A stretch of DNA of 64,000 nt from NCBI RefSeq assembly GCF_003697165.2, contig NZ_CP033092.2, positions 2,790,001-2,854,000 of the forward strand. The letters are read 5' to 3'. Source of the stretch: Escherichia coli DSM 30083 = JCM 1649 = ATCC 11775 (GTDB taxonomy: Bacteria; Pseudomonadota; Gammaproteobacteria; Enterobacterales; Enterobacteriaceae). The position numbers and the translations under genes are program-made. Position 1 is the first letter of the stretch, and the number at the start of each line of letters is the position of its first letter. This document shows positions 19,409-29,112 of this stretch, piece by piece. The notes under the pieces are model-generated. The model ran no database searches, was not told the origin of the DNA, and saw only the letters and a list, made by a program, of their open reading frames with translations.

Positions 19409-20941
19409 ATGGCGACGATCGATTCTATGAATAAGGACACCACACGTTTGAGCGATGGACCCGACTGGACGTTCGACCTGCTGGATGTTTATCTGGCAGA
19501 GATAGACCGGGTGGCGAAACTCTACCGGCTGGATACCTACCCGCACCAGATTGAAGTGATAACCTCAGAACAGATGATGGATGCCTACTCCAGCGTCGGC
19601 ATGCCAATTAACTATCCGCACTGGTCATTCGGTAAAAAGTTTATCGAGACTGAACGGCTGTATAAGCACGGTCAGCAAGGACTAGCCTATGAAATCGTCA
19701 TTAACTCTAACCCGTGTATCGCTTACCTGATGGAAGAGAACACCATTACCATGCAAGCGCTGGTGATGGCTCATGCCTGCTATGGGCATAACTCTTTCTT
19801 CAAAAACAATTACTTATTCCGTAGCTGGACCGACGCCAGTTCGATTGTCGATTATCTGATTTTTGCCCGTAAATATATTACCGAGTGCGAAGAGCGTTAT
19901 GGCGTTGATGAAGTAGAACGGCTTCTGGACTCGTGCCACGCGCTGATGAACTACGGCGTGGACCGGTACAAACGCCCGCAAAAAATCTCGCTGCAAGAAG
20001 AGAAAGCCCGGCAGAAGAGTCGCGAAGAGTATCTGCAAAGTCAGGTCAATATGCTCTGGCGTACCCTGCCGAAGCGCGAGGAAGAGAAAACGGTTGCTGA
20101 AGCGCGCCGCTATCCGTCCGAACCACAAGAAAACCTGCTCTATTTTATGGAGAAAAATGCGCCACTGCTGGAATCATGGCAGCGTGAAATCCTGCGTATT
20201 GTGCGTAAGGTGAGCCAGTATTTTTATCCGCAAAAACAGACTCAGGTGATGAACGAAGGCTGGGCGACCTTCTGGCACTACACCATCCTTAACCATCTGT
20301 ATGATGAAGGGAAAGTAACGGAACGTTTTATGCTGGAGTTTTTGCACAGCCACACCAATGTGGTCTTCCAGCCGCCCTATAACAGCCCGTGGTACAGCGG
20401 CATCAACCCGTATGCCCTCGGGTTTGCCATGTTCCAGGATATTAAACGGATTTGTCAGTCACCAACGGAAGAAGACAAATACTGGTTCCCGGATATCGCC
20501 GGTTCCGACTGGCTGGAAACGCTGCATTTCGCGATGCGTGATTTCAAAGATGAGAGTTTTATCAGCCAGTTCCTGTCACCGAAAGTGATGCGTGATTTCC
20601 GCTTCTTCACCGTGCTGGATGATGATCGGCATAATTATCTGGAGATTTCCGCTATTCATAATGAAGAAGGTTATCGGGAAATCCGTAACCGGTTATCGTC
20701 GCAATATAACTTAAGTAATCTGGAGCCGAATATTCAGATCTGGAACGTGGATTTGCGCGGCGACCGTTCGCTGACGCTGCGTTACATTCCACATAATCGC
20801 GCACCGCTGGATCGGGGGCGCAAAGAAGTGCTGAAGCATGTGCATCGCCTGTGGGGATTTGATGTGATGCTGGAACAGCAAAACGAAGACGGCAGCGTCG
20901 AGTTGCTGGAACGTTGCCCGCCGAGAATGGGAAATCTGTAA
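19409..20941 (+). CDS. ycgB: SpoVR-family protein YcgB
   Basis: This 510-residue cytoplasmic protein is of the SpoVR family, named after a Bacillus spore-cortex protein. Its activity in E. coli is unknown. His-, Glu- and Trp-rich motifs are typical of the family: YPHWSFGKKF near residue 68, MNEGWATFWHYTILN near residue 285, and NPYALGFAMFQDI. The gene is monocistronic with a strong terminator. In E. coli it is known as a stationary-phase gene, often discussed with yeaGH. Confidence 0.95.
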   Translation: MATIDSMNKDTTRLSDGPDWTFDLLDVYLAEIDRVAKLYRLDTYPHQIEVITSEQMMDAYSSVGMPINYPHWSFGKKFIETERLYKHGQQGLAYEIVINSNPCIAYLMEENTITMQALVMAHACYGHNSFFKNNYLFRSWTDASSIVDYLIFARKYITECEERYGVDEVERLLDSCHALMNYGVDRYKRPQKISLQEEKARQKSREEYLQSQVNMLWRTLPKREEEKTVAEARRYPSEPQENLLYFMEKNAPLLESWQREILRIVRKVSQYFYPQKQTQVMNEGWATFWHYTILNHLYDEGKVTERFMLEFLHSHTNVVFQPPYNSPWYSGINPYALGFAMFQDIKRICQSPTEEDKYWFPDIAGSDWLETLHFAMRDFKDESFISQFLSPKVMRDFRFFTVLDDDRHNYLEISAIHNEEGYREIRNRLSSQYNLSNLEPNIQIWNVDLRGDRSLTLRYIPHNRAPLDRGRKEVLKHVHRLWGFDVMLEQQNEDGSVELLERCPPRMGNL

Positions 20942-20943
20942 AT

Positions 20944-20974
20944 AGTCCTCCTCGTTTGAGGAGGACTCATTTTT
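20944..20974. terminator. ycgB terminator
   Basis: AGTCCTCCTC and GAGGAGGACT form a perfect 10-bp stem with a GTTT loop (20944-20967), followed by CATTTTTG. It is a strong Rho-independent terminator just after the ycgB stop. Confidence 0.88.
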
Positions 20975-21075
20975 GCCGGATGCGGCGTAAATGCCTTATC
21001 CGGCCTACAAAGTATCGCAAATTCAATACATTGCAAAAAAACACGTAGGCCTGATAAGCGTAGCGCATCAGGCAA
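20975..21075. repeat. REP/BIME element pair
   Basis: GCCGGATGCGGCGTAAATGC at about 20975, then CTTATCCGGCCTAC, and after a 30-base spacer GTAGGCCTGATAAGCG-TAGCGCATCAGGC, are two inverted copies of the E. coli repetitive extragenic palindrome. They lie between convergent ycgB and fadR, the usual location. Such elements bind gyrase or IHF and can stabilise mRNA 3' ends. Confidence 0.9.
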
Positions 21076-21103
21076 TTATACGTTTGTCATCCGTCTGGAA
21101 GGA

Positions 21104-21823
21104 TTATCGTCCCTGAATGGCTAAATCACCCGGCAGATTTTTCTGCATCCGGTGCCAAATCTCGCCACTCTCATGCCCATAGCGACGCACTGTTTCATAT
21201 ACCTGATCGTGTGCGCCTTCACTGCACAACGCCGACAGTTTGTGATAGAAGCCCAGCGCCAGACTGCGCGCTTCCGGATTGGCGAAATAGTGACGACCAA
21301 TGCGCGTATACAGCCCTTTCATCCCGTTAAGGATCAGACCGTAAATCGGGTTGCCGGAAGCAAACGCCAGGCCGCGGAAAATGTTGTAATCCAGCTCGGC
21401 AAAGGCGTCGGCGTGATCGGCCACTTCATTAGCGGTTGCCAGCACTTCCTGCGCTTTATCGGGATGTTGACGAAACGCGGTGCGAATAAAAATAGTTGAA
21501 ATATTGGTACGCACCGACAGCAAATTATCAATAAGTTGCGGCACACTTTCGTGGTCCAGTCGCGCCAGTGTTTCAAGGATATTTAAACCAGAGGTTTCCC
21601 AGAAATTATTCACCTTCGTCGGCTTGCCGTGTTGAATGGTCAACCAGCCATCTCGTGCCAGACGTTGTAACACTTCACGTAACGTAGTACGCGTTACGCC
21701 AATTAATTCTGAAAGTTCACGTTCTGCGGGCAAAATAGTCCCGGGAGGGAAGCGGTTATTCCAGATACTTTCAATAATGTACTCTTCCGCGAAACCCGCC
21801 GGGCTTTGCGCCTTAATGACCAT
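21104..21823 (-). CDS. fadR: Fatty acid metabolism regulator FadR
   Basis: FadR is a GntR-family regulator that represses fatty-acid degradation (fad) genes and activates fabA/fabB; long-chain acyl-CoA releases it from DNA. The 239-residue protein starts at 21823 ([16 protein letters not shown]). The winged helix-turn-helix is at about residues 30-70, with [20 protein letters not shown]. The C-terminal acyl-CoA domain is helical. An in-frame start at 21847 would add eight residues not present in K-12 FadR. It is divergent from nhaB. Confidence 0.97.
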
Positions 21824-22044
21824 AGTGAGATTTCCATAACACAGCAAAACAAAGTTGGACTCATCATACCAGAGGGCTAACTACGCTGATAGAAGACAAA
21901 AAGAAGAAAAAAGGGATCAAGGCTTCATTTTCTGCATCTCTTTCCCCTTGACTATCAAGACTTGCCTCACTCCTGTCTGACCGTTAAGCTTTGCGTTTAA
22001 ACATAAAAACATCATTGATTATTTCTAAGGTAAGGGAAACCATC

Positions 22045-23586
22045 ATGGAGATCTCCTGGGGCCGCGCACTATGGCGCAATTTTTTGGGACAGTCCCCCGA
22101 CTGGTACAAACTCGCCCTCATCATTTTCTTAATCGTAAATCCGTTAATTTTCCTCATCAGCCCTTTCGTCGCTGGCTGGTTGCTGGTAGCGGAATTTATT
22201 TTCACTCTGGCGATGGCCCTGAAATGCTACCCGCTGCTCCCCGGTGGTCTGTTGGCTATCGAAGCGGTATTCATCGGCATGACCAGCGCGGAACATGTTC
22301 GTGAAGAAGTGGCGGCAAATCTTGAAGTCTTGCTGTTACTGATGTTTATGGTGGCGGGTATCTATTTTATGAAACAGCTGTTGTTGTTCATATTTACCCG
22401 TTTGCTGTTAAGTATTCGCTCCAAAATGCTGCTGTCGCTCTCTTTTTGCGTGGCGGCGGCGTTCCTCTCCGCGTTCCTCGATGCCTTAACCGTCGTGGCG
22501 GTGGTGATCAGCGTTGCAGTCGGTTTTTATGGTATTTATCACCGCGTAGCCTCTTCCCGTACTGAAGATACCGACCTGCAAGACGATAGTCATATCGACA
22601 AGCATTACAAAGTGGTTCTGGAACAGTTCCGTGGCTTTCTGCGTAGTCTGATGATGCATGCCGGTGTCGGCACCGCATTAGGCGGCGTGATGACCATGGT
22701 GGGCGAACCACAAAACCTGATCATCGCTAAAGCGGCTGGCTGGCATTTTGGCGATTTCTTCCTGCGCATGTCGCCGGTGACCGTCCCGGTTCTGATTTGT
22801 GGCCTGTTAACCTGCCTGCTGGTAGAGAAGCTGCGTTGGTTTGGCTACGGTGAAACGCTGCCGGAGAAAGTCCGCGAAGTGCTGCAACAGTTTGACGATC
22901 AAAGCCGTCTCCAGCGTACACGTCAGGACAAAATTCGTCTGATTGTGCAGGCGATTATCGGCGTCTGGCTGGTCACCGCGCTGGCACTACATCTGGCAGA
23001 AGTCGGTTTGATTGGTTTGTCGGTCATTATTCTGGCGACATCATTGACCGGTGTTACCGATGAACATGCTATCGGTAAAGCCTTCACCGAATCTCTGCCA
23101 TTCACCGCACTGTTGACGGTGTTTTTCTCAGTAGTCGCGGTGATTATCGACCAACAACTGTTTTCGCCGATTATTCAGTTTGTGTTGCAGGCATCTGAAC
23201 ATGCTCAGCTGTCGTTGTTCTATATTTTCAACGGTCTGCTGTCATCCATTTCGGATAACGTCTTCGTGGGGACGATTTATATCAACGAAGCGAAAGCGGC
23301 AATGAAAAGTGGCGCTATCACGTTGAAGCAATATGAGCTGCTGGCGGTCGCCATTAATACCGGTACCAATCTGCCCTCCGTCGCTACGCCGAACGGTCAG
23401 GCTGCGTTCCTGTTCCTGCTGACCTCTGCACTCGCGCCATTGATTCGTCTCTCTTATGGCCGCATGGTGTGGATGGCCCTGCCTTACACCCTCGTCCTGA
23501 CACTCGTCGGGCTGCTCTGCGTCGAGTTTACGCTTGCTCCTGTAACCGAATGGTTTATGCAAATGGGCTGGATAGCAACGCTTTGA
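22045..23586 (+). CDS. nhaB: Na+/H+ antiporter NhaB
   Basis: NhaB is an electrogenic Na+/H+ antiporter (about 3 H+ per 2 Na+) of the inner membrane, active at neutral pH. The 513-residue protein has about a dozen membrane segments and the conserved VGEPQNLIIAKAAG and NTGTNLPSVATPNGQ ion-transport loops. I chose the ATG at 22045 (MEISWGRALW), as in K-12. An in-frame start at 21991 lies in the leader. The gene is monocistronic with its own terminator. Confidence 0.96.
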   Translation: MEISWGRALWRNFLGQSPDWYKLALIIFLIVNPLIFLISPFVAGWLLVAEFIFTLAMALKCYPLLPGGLLAIEAVFIGMTSAEHVREEVAANLEVLLLLMFMVAGIYFMKQLLLFIFTRLLLSIRSKMLLSLSFCVAAAFLSAFLDALTVVAVVISVAVGFYGIYHRVASSRTEDTDLQDDSHIDKHYKVVLEQFRGFLRSLMMHAGVGTALGGVMTMVGEPQNLIIAKAAGWHFGDFFLRMSPVTVPVLICGLLTCLLVEKLRWFGYGETLPEKVREVLQQFDDQSRLQRTRQDKIRLIVQAIIGVWLVTALALHLAEVGLIGLSVIILATSLTGVTDEHAIGKAFTESLPFTALLTVFFSVVAVIIDQQLFSPIIQFVLQASEHAQLSLFYIFNGLLSSISDNVFVGTIYINEAKAAMKSGAITLKQYELLAVAINTGTNLPSVATPNGQAAFLFLLTSALAPLIRLSYGRMVWMALPYTLVLTLVGLLCVEFTLAPVTEWFMQMGWIATL

Positions 23587-23595
23587 TAACAACTT

Positions 23596-23626
23596 ACCGG
23601 GCATATAAATGCCCGGTTTGCCTTTT
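23596..23626 (+). terminator. nhaB terminator
   Basis: ACCGGGCAT (23596-23604) and ATGCCCGGT (23609-23617) form a 9-bp stem with a 4-base loop, followed by TTGCCTTTT. It ends nhaB transcription before dsbB. Confidence 0.85.
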
Positions 23627-23731
23627 CGCCCGATAATTGTCCAATTGCGTCCTATTTTTGCTGCCTCCTGGTGGCGCAGCGAATGAATTGGTTTAAACTG
23701 CGCACTCTATGCATATTGCAGGGAAATGATT

Positions 23732-24262
23732 ATGTTGCGATTTTTGAACCAATGTTCACAAGGCCGGGGTGCATGGCTGTTGATGGCGTTTACTGCTCTG
23801 GCACTGGAACTGACGGCGCTGTGGTTCCAGCATGTGATGTTACTGAAACCTTGCGTGCTCTGTATTTATGAACGCTGCGCGTTATTCGGCGTTCTGGGTG
23901 CTGCGCTGATTGGCGCGATCGCCCCGAAAACTCCGCTGCGTTATGTAGCGATGGTTATCTGGTTGTATAGTGCGTTCCGCGGTGTGCAGTTAACTTACGA
24001 GCACACCATGCTTCAGCTCTATCCTTCGCCGTTTGCGACCTGTGATTTTATGGCTCGTTTCCCGGAATGGCTGCCGCTGGATAAATGGGTGCCGCAAGTG
24101 TTTGTCGCCTCTGGCGATTGCGCCGAGCGTCAGTGGGAATTTTTAGGTCTGGAAATGCCGCAGTGGCTGCTCGGTATTTTTATCGCTTACCTGATTGTCG
24201 CGGTGCTGGTGGTGATTTCCCAGCCGTTTAAAGCGAAAAAACGTGACCTGTTCGGTCGCTAA
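23732..24262 (+). CDS. dsbB: Disulfide bond formation protein DsbB
   Basis: DsbB reoxidises periplasmic DsbA and passes the electrons to ubiquinone or menaquinone. The 176-residue inner-membrane protein has four transmembrane helices. The Cys41/Cys44 pair is in [12 protein letters not shown]. The second pair (Cys104 and Cys130 in the known numbering) is in FATCDFM and SGDCAERQ, in the long periplasmic loop. The start at 23732 ([10 protein letters not shown]) follows the AGGGAAATG region; an ATG two codons earlier is possible. A strong terminator follows. Confidence 0.97.
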
Positions 24263-24270
24263 TCCATTCG

Positions 24271-24294
24271 GCGCTCCTGCGGGAGCGCTTTTTC
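24271..24294 (+). terminator. dsbB terminator
   Basis: GCGCTCC (24271-24277) and GGAGCGC (24282-24288) form a GC-rich stem with a 4-base loop, directly followed by TTTTT. It lies between the convergent dsbB and umuC genes. Confidence 0.85.
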
Positions 24295-24306
24295 CTGCCG
24301 CTATGT

Positions 24307-25575
24307 TTATTTGACCCGCAGTAAATCAGAACTTCGCGTTGTATAACATGGTGAAAGCATGGCACGCTTCATCTGCCATTGTTGCTGGATCCCCTGCCCG
24401 GCAAAATAGAGTGTTCCTCTGCCCTCTTTAGCATTCAGCGTATCCATTACCGCCATCAATTGCTCACTCCCGGGGCGCGGTGCGTTGTCATCGAATAAAT
24501 TGAGCTGCGCGACTCCCTGACTGAAGAAATCCCCCAGCATCACGCCCGCTTTTTGGTAGCAATGGCCCGCTTGCCAGATGGCATCCAGAGATCGCGTAGC
24601 GGCGTTAATGATATCCCTGCTGTCCTGAGTGGGCGTCAGCAGTTTTACCGATGCGCTATTGCCGTAATAAGGTTCATTGAACGCAAATGGTGACGTCTTA
24701 ATAAACGTGGAGATAAACCGACAATATTGATGCTCGCTGCGAAGTTTTTCCGCCGCCCGGGCAGCGTAACTACAAATGGCCTGCCGCATCGACGGATAAT
24801 CCGTGATGCGTTCACCAAACGAGCGGGAACAGATAATTTCCTGCTTCGTCGGTGCAAACTCTTCCAGTTGCAAACAGGGTTCACCGCGCAGTTCACGCAC
24901 CGTTCTTTCGAGCACGACATTAAAATGTTTACGGATAAACCGGATATCTGAATCCGCCAAATCGAGAACGGTTTTGATCCCCATCGCGTCCAGTTTTTTG
25001 CTGATCCGCCGTCCAATCCCCCAGACTTCATCCACGGGGAGAGCAGACATTAATTTACGCTGGCGTTCCAGATTTGATAAATCCACCACCCCGCCCGTCT
25101 GCCGCTGCCATTTTTTTGCCGCATGATTGGCAAGCTTAGCCAGCGTTTTGGTCTGGGCGATCCCCACACCAACAGTAAGATGGGTACGTTGTAGCACCGT
25201 TGCGCAAATTTCTCTGCCAAAATCAGTCAGATCGCGATAATTATGCACACCTGTCAGATCGCAGAATGCCTCATCAATACTGTAAATCTCGACGCGGGGC
25301 GATAGTTCTTCCAGCGTCGACATCACCCGATTACTCATGTCTGCGTAAAGCTCATAATTGCTGCTAAAGCAAACCACGCCACAGCGACGAAACAGATCTT
25401 TTTGTTTGAACCAGGGATCGCCCATTTTAACGCCCAGCGCCTTTGCCTCAGCGTTTCGGGCGATAACGCAACCGTCATTATTCGATAGCACAACCACCGG
25501 TTTACCCCATAAATCAGGGCGAAACACCGTCTCACAGCTGGCATAAAACGCGTTTACATCACAGAGGGCAAACAT
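24307..25575 (-). CDS. umuC: DNA polymerase V catalytic subunit UmuC
   Basis: UmuC is a Y-family translesion polymerase. With the UmuD' dimer it forms Pol V and copies past DNA damage in the SOS response. The 422-residue protein opens with MFALCDVNAFYASCE, holding a catalytic Asp. The second acidic motif is YSIDEAF near residue 100. A helix-hairpin-helix-like VWGIGRRISKKLDAMGI is near residue 180. Its start codon overlaps the last base of umuD, giving the usual translationally coupled umuDC operon controlled by LexA. Confidence 0.97.
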   Translation of the reverse strand: MFALCDVNAFYASCETVFRPDLWGKPVVVLSNNDGCVIARNAEAKALGVKMGDPWFKQKDLFRRCGVVCFSSNYELYADMSNRVMSTLEELSPRVEIYSIDEAFCDLTGVHNYRDLTDFGREICATVLQRTHLTVGVGIAQTKTLAKLANHAAKKWQRQTGGVVDLSNLERQRKLMSALPVDEVWGIGRRISKKLDAMGIKTVLDLADSDIRFIRKHFNVVLERTVRELRGEPCLQLEEFAPTKQEIICSRSFGERITDYPSMRQAICSYAARAAEKLRSEHQYCRFISTFIKTSPFAFNEPYYGNSASVKLLTPTQDSRDIINAATRSLDAIWQAGHCYQKAGVMLGDFFSQGVAQLNLFDDNAPRPGSEQLMAVMDTLNAKEGRGTLYFAGQGIQQQWQMKRAMLSPCYTTRSSDLLRVK

Positions 25576-25994
25576 CAGCGCATCGCCTTAACGACGTGGA
25601 TCACCACACCAAAGACATCCAGCGTATCTTCGCTACTGATGGTAATGGGCGAGTACGCACTGTTCATAGGAGTAAGCTGTACCGTCGGGCGTAGTTGCAA
25701 TTTTTTCACCGTAAACTCACCGTCAACAGCAGCGATGACAATATCACCATGGCTGGCGGTAATAGCGCTATCGACAATCAGTAAATCACCGTCACTAATC
25801 CCACCATCAATCATAGAATCACCACTTGCTTTGACGAAATAAGTCGCGCTGGGATGCTGGATCAACAGTTGATTCAGATCGATGCGCTGTTCAACGTAAT
25901 CTGCGGCCGGTGAAGGAAAGCCACACTGAACAAGATCGCTAAATAGCGGAAAAGTCACAATTTCGCGGAGATCCGCAGGCTTGATAAACAACAT
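25575..25994 (-). CDS. umuD: SOS mutagenesis protein UmuD
   Basis: UmuD is cleaved with RecA help to UmuD', the accessory subunit of Pol V; it belongs to the LexA/signal-peptidase-like S24 family. The 139-residue protein has the self-cleavage site Cys24-Gly25 in LVQCGFPSP. The catalytic Ser (known Ser60) is in ASGDSMIDGG and the Lys (known Lys97) is in GEFTVKKL. The LexA box lies about 20 bases upstream of the start. First gene of umuDC. Confidence 0.97.
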   Translation of the reverse strand: MLFIKPADLREIVTFPLFSDLVQCGFPSPAADYVEQRIDLNQLLIQHPSATYFVKASGDSMIDGGISDGDLLIVDSAITASHGDIVIAAVDGEFTVKKLQLRPTVQLTPMNSAYSPITISSEDTLDVFGVVIHVVKAMR

Positions 25995-26013
25995 AATAAT
26001 CTGCCTGAAGTTA

Positions 26014-26033
26014 TACTGTTTTTATATACAGTA
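26014..26033 (-). promoter_or_regulatory. LexA (SOS) box of umuDC
   Basis: Read on the minus strand, the site is TACTGTATATAAAAACAGTA, a CTG-N10-CAG LexA operator identical to the umuDC operator I recall from K-12. It sits 20 bases before the umuD ATG. Confidence 0.95.
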
Positions 26034-26189
26034 GTCTGTTCTTATCAGCAGATCAATACTGATTCAGGCTATCAATATTTGTCGCTGCATAGACTGCTGA
26101 TTTTTCGTTCTCTTATCCTGTGCTCACGCGGCCTTCTGGCGACAGCGTCCATCCAGCAGAAAGGAAAAATATCACCTGGTTTAAAATAG

Positions 26190-26581
26190 AATCGAAGCAT
26201 TCGCCCAGAAAGGCATTCTCATTAAGGTACTGGATGACGGCATCAAGAAACTGTGTTCTATTGCTGCGGGCGTAGTTGAAGGGAAACTGATTCCAGAATT
26301 GAAGAACAAGTTAAAATCTGCGCAGAGTTTCTTTACCACCCTGTCTAACACGGTTAAACAAGCGAATAAAGATATCGATGCCGCCAAATTGAAATTAACT
26401 ACCGAAATAGCCGCCATCGGGGTGATAAAAACGGAAACTGAAACAACCAGATTCTACGTTGATTATGATGATTTAATGCTTTCTTTACTAAAAGTAAGCG
26501 GCCAAAAAAATGATTAACACCTGTAATGAGTATCAGAAAAGACACGGTAAGAAGACACTCTTTGAGATACCTGAAGTCTGA
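26190..26581 (+). pseudogene. hlyE: Remnant of hemolysin E (hlyE/clyA), internally deleted and frameshifted
   Basis: Only parts of the 303-residue pore-forming toxin remain. A stretch reading about KGILIKVLDDGIKKL corresponds to the middle of HlyE. It jumps directly to SIAAGVVEGKLIPELKN, so some 70 residues, including the membrane-inserting tongue region, are lost. The frame then follows the C-terminal half to LMLSLLK and shifts near 26500, after which KKMINTCNEYQKRHGKKTLF continues in another frame to a stop at 26579-26581. The first half of the gene is absent. No functional toxin can be made. Confidence 0.9.
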
Positions 26582-26787
26582 TAAGCGATTATTCTCTCTA
26601 TGTACTCAAGGTATAAAGTTTATCACATTTAAAAATACAGACGTTTTTTAAAGATTGAGAGTTACCTGTTGATAATAAGGTATCGGGTAACTCTCATTAT
26701 GACAGAGCGCTTTCAAAAACAGGGCTACGAAATGGCGAGCATCCAGACGTATATTAAGAAAGCCCCCATCAACATCTATTAAATTTA

Positions 26788-27249
26788 TCACTGCGCCCAG
26801 TCAGGTTTATTTAAGATATGATCCTGCCAGTCAATCACTTCTGATTCTTTTACTGCGATATGACGCACAGAGATACGTTCACCATGCATTGCCGCTTTCG
26901 AACCAGTAAGTAGCGGATGCCACGCAGGTAAACCTTTACCTTCCGCCAGCAAACGATAAGCGCAGGTCATTGGCAGCCATTCGAATGTTGGCAGATTTTC
27001 ACGGGTTAATTTAATGCAGTCGGGTTCAAACTCGAAACGACGTTCGTAGTTCCGACATTGACAGGTTTTAATATTGAGCTGGCGACAGGCGACGTTAGTG
27101 AAGTAGATTTCGTCGGTGTCTTCATCCATCAGTTTATGCAGGCAACACTGACCGCAACCATCACACAACGACTCCCATTCCGCATCGCTCATTTCGTCCA
27201 GGGTTTTACTTTGCCAGAAAGGTACATCGCTCATCAGGTGTTCCGCCAT
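26788..27249 (-). CDS. ycgN: Cysteine-cluster protein YcgN (UPF0260)
   Basis: This is a 153-residue cytoplasmic protein of unknown function from the YkgJ-like zinc/iron-chelating family. The CDGCGQCCLHK motif (CxxCxxCC) lies near residue 30, and a second CQCRNYERRF cluster near residue 64. Together they probably bind a metal. I took the ATG at 27249 (MAEHLMSDVPFW); one at 27237 also fits. It lies downstream of ycgL-ycgM on the same strand, with 76 bases between it and ycgM, and may be co-transcribed. Confidence 0.92.
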   Translation of the reverse strand: MAEHLMSDVPFWQSKTLDEMSDAEWESLCDGCGQCCLHKLMDEDTDEIYFTNVACRQLNIKTCQCRNYERRFEFEPDCIKLTRENLPTFEWLPMTCAYRLLAEGKGLPAWHPLLTGSKAAMHGERISVRHIAVKESEVIDWQDHILNKPDWAQ

Positions 27250-27325
27250 TACGTTAAAACGCACCTTATAACCAGTCTGGCACAGCGATGCAAGTTTTGC
27301 CGCCGCTTTCAGGCGGCAAAAAGTA

Positions 27326-27985
27326 TTACAAAACGCGAGTTGTCAAAGAATGCCCATCGAAAGTGACTGTCAGCTCATCACCGCTTTGCAACGGGCCGAC
27401 ACCATCAGGCGTGCCTGTCAGCACAACGTCACCGGCCTTGAGGGTAAAAAACTTGCTCATATAAGCGATCAGCGGAACGATTTTATGGATCATGTCCGCA
27501 GTCGTACCTTGCTGGCGTTGCTCGCCGTTTACGCTCAGGCCCAGCGTTGTATTTTGCGGATCGCCGGTAAACTCCGCCGCGGGAATAAACCCGGAAAGCG
27601 GACAAGAGTTATCAAACGCTTTGGCCTTTTCCCACGGCTGCCCGGCTTTCTTCATTTTTCCCTGAACATCACGCAATGTCAGATCGAGCGCCACGCCGTA
27701 ACCGGCAATGGCTTTGCGGACATGCTCTTCCGTAGCCTGACGCAGCGTCGCGCCAATCAACACCGCCAGTTCGACTTCATGATGAACTGAACCGAAATCG
27801 GATGGGATCGCCAATGGCTGCCGCAGATCGCACAGTGCCGTTTCTGGTTTAATAAACAGCACTGGCTCTTCGGGTACTGCGCTGCCCATCTCTTTAATAT
27901 GTTTGGCATAGTTACTGCCAACACAGACTACTTTACTCACCGGATAATCCAGCAGCGCACCTTGCCAGTTGTGATGTTGATACAT
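27326..27985 (-). CDS. ycgM: Fumarylacetoacetate hydrolase family protein YcgM
   Basis: This 219-residue member of the FAH superfamily corresponds to the catalytic core only (FAHD1 size). Relatives act as acylpyruvase or oxaloacetate decarboxylase; the E. coli substrate is not established to my knowledge. The metal-binding acidic residues lie in HHEVELAVLIG and ALDLTLRD. VVCVGSNYAKHIKEMG is near the N-terminus, and VVLTGTPDGVGPLQSGD near the end is diagnostic. The length equals the K-12 protein. Confidence 0.93.
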   Translation of the reverse strand: MYQHHNWQGALLDYPVSKVVCVGSNYAKHIKEMGSAVPEEPVLFIKPETALCDLRQPLAIPSDFGSVHHEVELAVLIGATLRQATEEHVRKAIAGYGVALDLTLRDVQGKMKKAGQPWEKAKAFDNSCPLSGFIPAAEFTGDPQNTTLGLSVNGEQRQQGTTADMIHKIVPLIAYMSKFFTLKAGDVVLTGTPDGVGPLQSGDELTVTFDGHSLTTRVL

Positions 27986-28056
27986 AACGTTCCCCTCACC
28001 TTATCGTGGATATGAAAACCCGCGCCGACAAAGATAATGCCACCGCCGGATATCGG

Positions 28057-28383
28057 TTATTTGTTCGTGTCGTCTGTTTTCTGCCCCATGACGGAAAGAT
28101 GTTGCTTCAGCAAATCTTCGGGTGGTGGCGGTAACTGCAAATAGTAACCTTGCTCGGTTAATGCCTGTTTAACCTTTTCAATATCGGCATTGACCAGTTT
28201 CTTCCGCCCATCCAGCGGAAGAATCATCGCTAACTGAGGCTGACCAAAACCTTTCATCAGTTCCTCAGGAACACGCGAAAAATCGTCTTTTTTTTCGACA
28301 TATAAATAGGTCTGGTCACGCTTGCTGCTTCGATAAATCACACAAAACATACTTTTACTCTTTAAGATGCCAGGTTTTGGCAT
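28057..28383 (-). CDS. ycgL: YcgL-domain protein
   Basis: This small 108-residue cytoplasmic protein carries the YcgL domain (about residues 10-95), which is widespread in gamma-proteobacteria. It contains FCVIYRSSKRDQTYLYV and a proline run, LQLPPPPEDLL. The biochemical role is unknown. An internal ATG (codon 12, MFCVIY) is an alternative start that better fits the domain edge. It is upstream of ycgM with a 71-base gap. Confidence 0.92.
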   Translation of the reverse strand: MPKPGILKSKSMFCVIYRSSKRDQTYLYVEKKDDFSRVPEELMKGFGQPQLAMILPLDGRKKLVNADIEKVKQALTEQGYYLQLPPPPEDLLKQHLSVMGQKTDDTNK

Positions 28384-28591
28384 AAGCTAACATCAATGAA
28401 ACCCGCGCCACAAGCCAGCCAGCTGTAGATTTCTACGGTTTGTTCAGTCCATGCCCCCTTTATAAGTAATCCCCCCGGCAAAAATGCCGCGCCGGGATTT
28501 AACCGAACACAGGAAAGCCACTGGAATTCTCCCGTGAAGGATTGTTATATTATAACAGTTCATCGTACTCATTCTGAACAGGAGACTACCA

Positions 28592-28993
28592 ATGAAAATT
28601 AAGGGCATCAGTAAGGCTGTATTGTTGCTTGCACTGCTAACCTCCACGAGCTTTGCTGCGGGTAAGAATGTCAATGTTGAGTTCAGAAAAGGCCATAGCA
28701 GCGCTCAGTACTCCGGCGAAATAAAGGGATACGATTACGATACATATACCTTCTATGCCAAAAAAGGTCAGAAAGTGCACGTGAGTATCTCTAATGAAGG
28801 CGCTGATACTTACCTCTTCGGGCCAGGAATCGATGATTCTGTTGATTTATCCAGATATTCCCCAGAACTCGATAGTCACGGACAATACTCACTCCCTGCT
28901 TCTGGCAAATATGAGCTGCGAGTGCTGCAAACCCGAAATGACGCCCGTAAAAACAAAACTAAAAAATATAACGTCGATATTCAAATTAAGTAA
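28592..28993 (+). CDS. pliG: Periplasmic inhibitor of g-type lysozyme
   Basis: PliG (formerly YcgK) is a secreted periplasmic protein that inhibits goose-type lysozyme and so protects peptidoglycan. The 133-residue precursor has a clear Sec signal peptide ([22 protein letters not shown], cut after about residue 22). The mature part is PPC-like beta structure, with [19 protein letters not shown] and [17 protein letters not shown]. An AGGAG ribosome site precedes the ATG. A short GC stem, GACGGGGACTCTCCCCGTC, at 29003-29021 may be its terminator. Confidence 0.94.
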
Positions 28994-29112
28994 ATATCAA
29001 CCGACGGGGACTCTCCCCGTCATAAACGTTAACGCCCCACTCCTCTCTGTCGCTCAAGAGGTTAATGACGAATAGCAGACAATGCCGAATAGAACATAAT
29101 GTAAACAAGACA

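Noticed and set aside
20975..21075. Inverted repeats considered as a CRISPR array
   Set aside because: There are only two copies, in inverted orientation, and the sequence is that of known REP elements.
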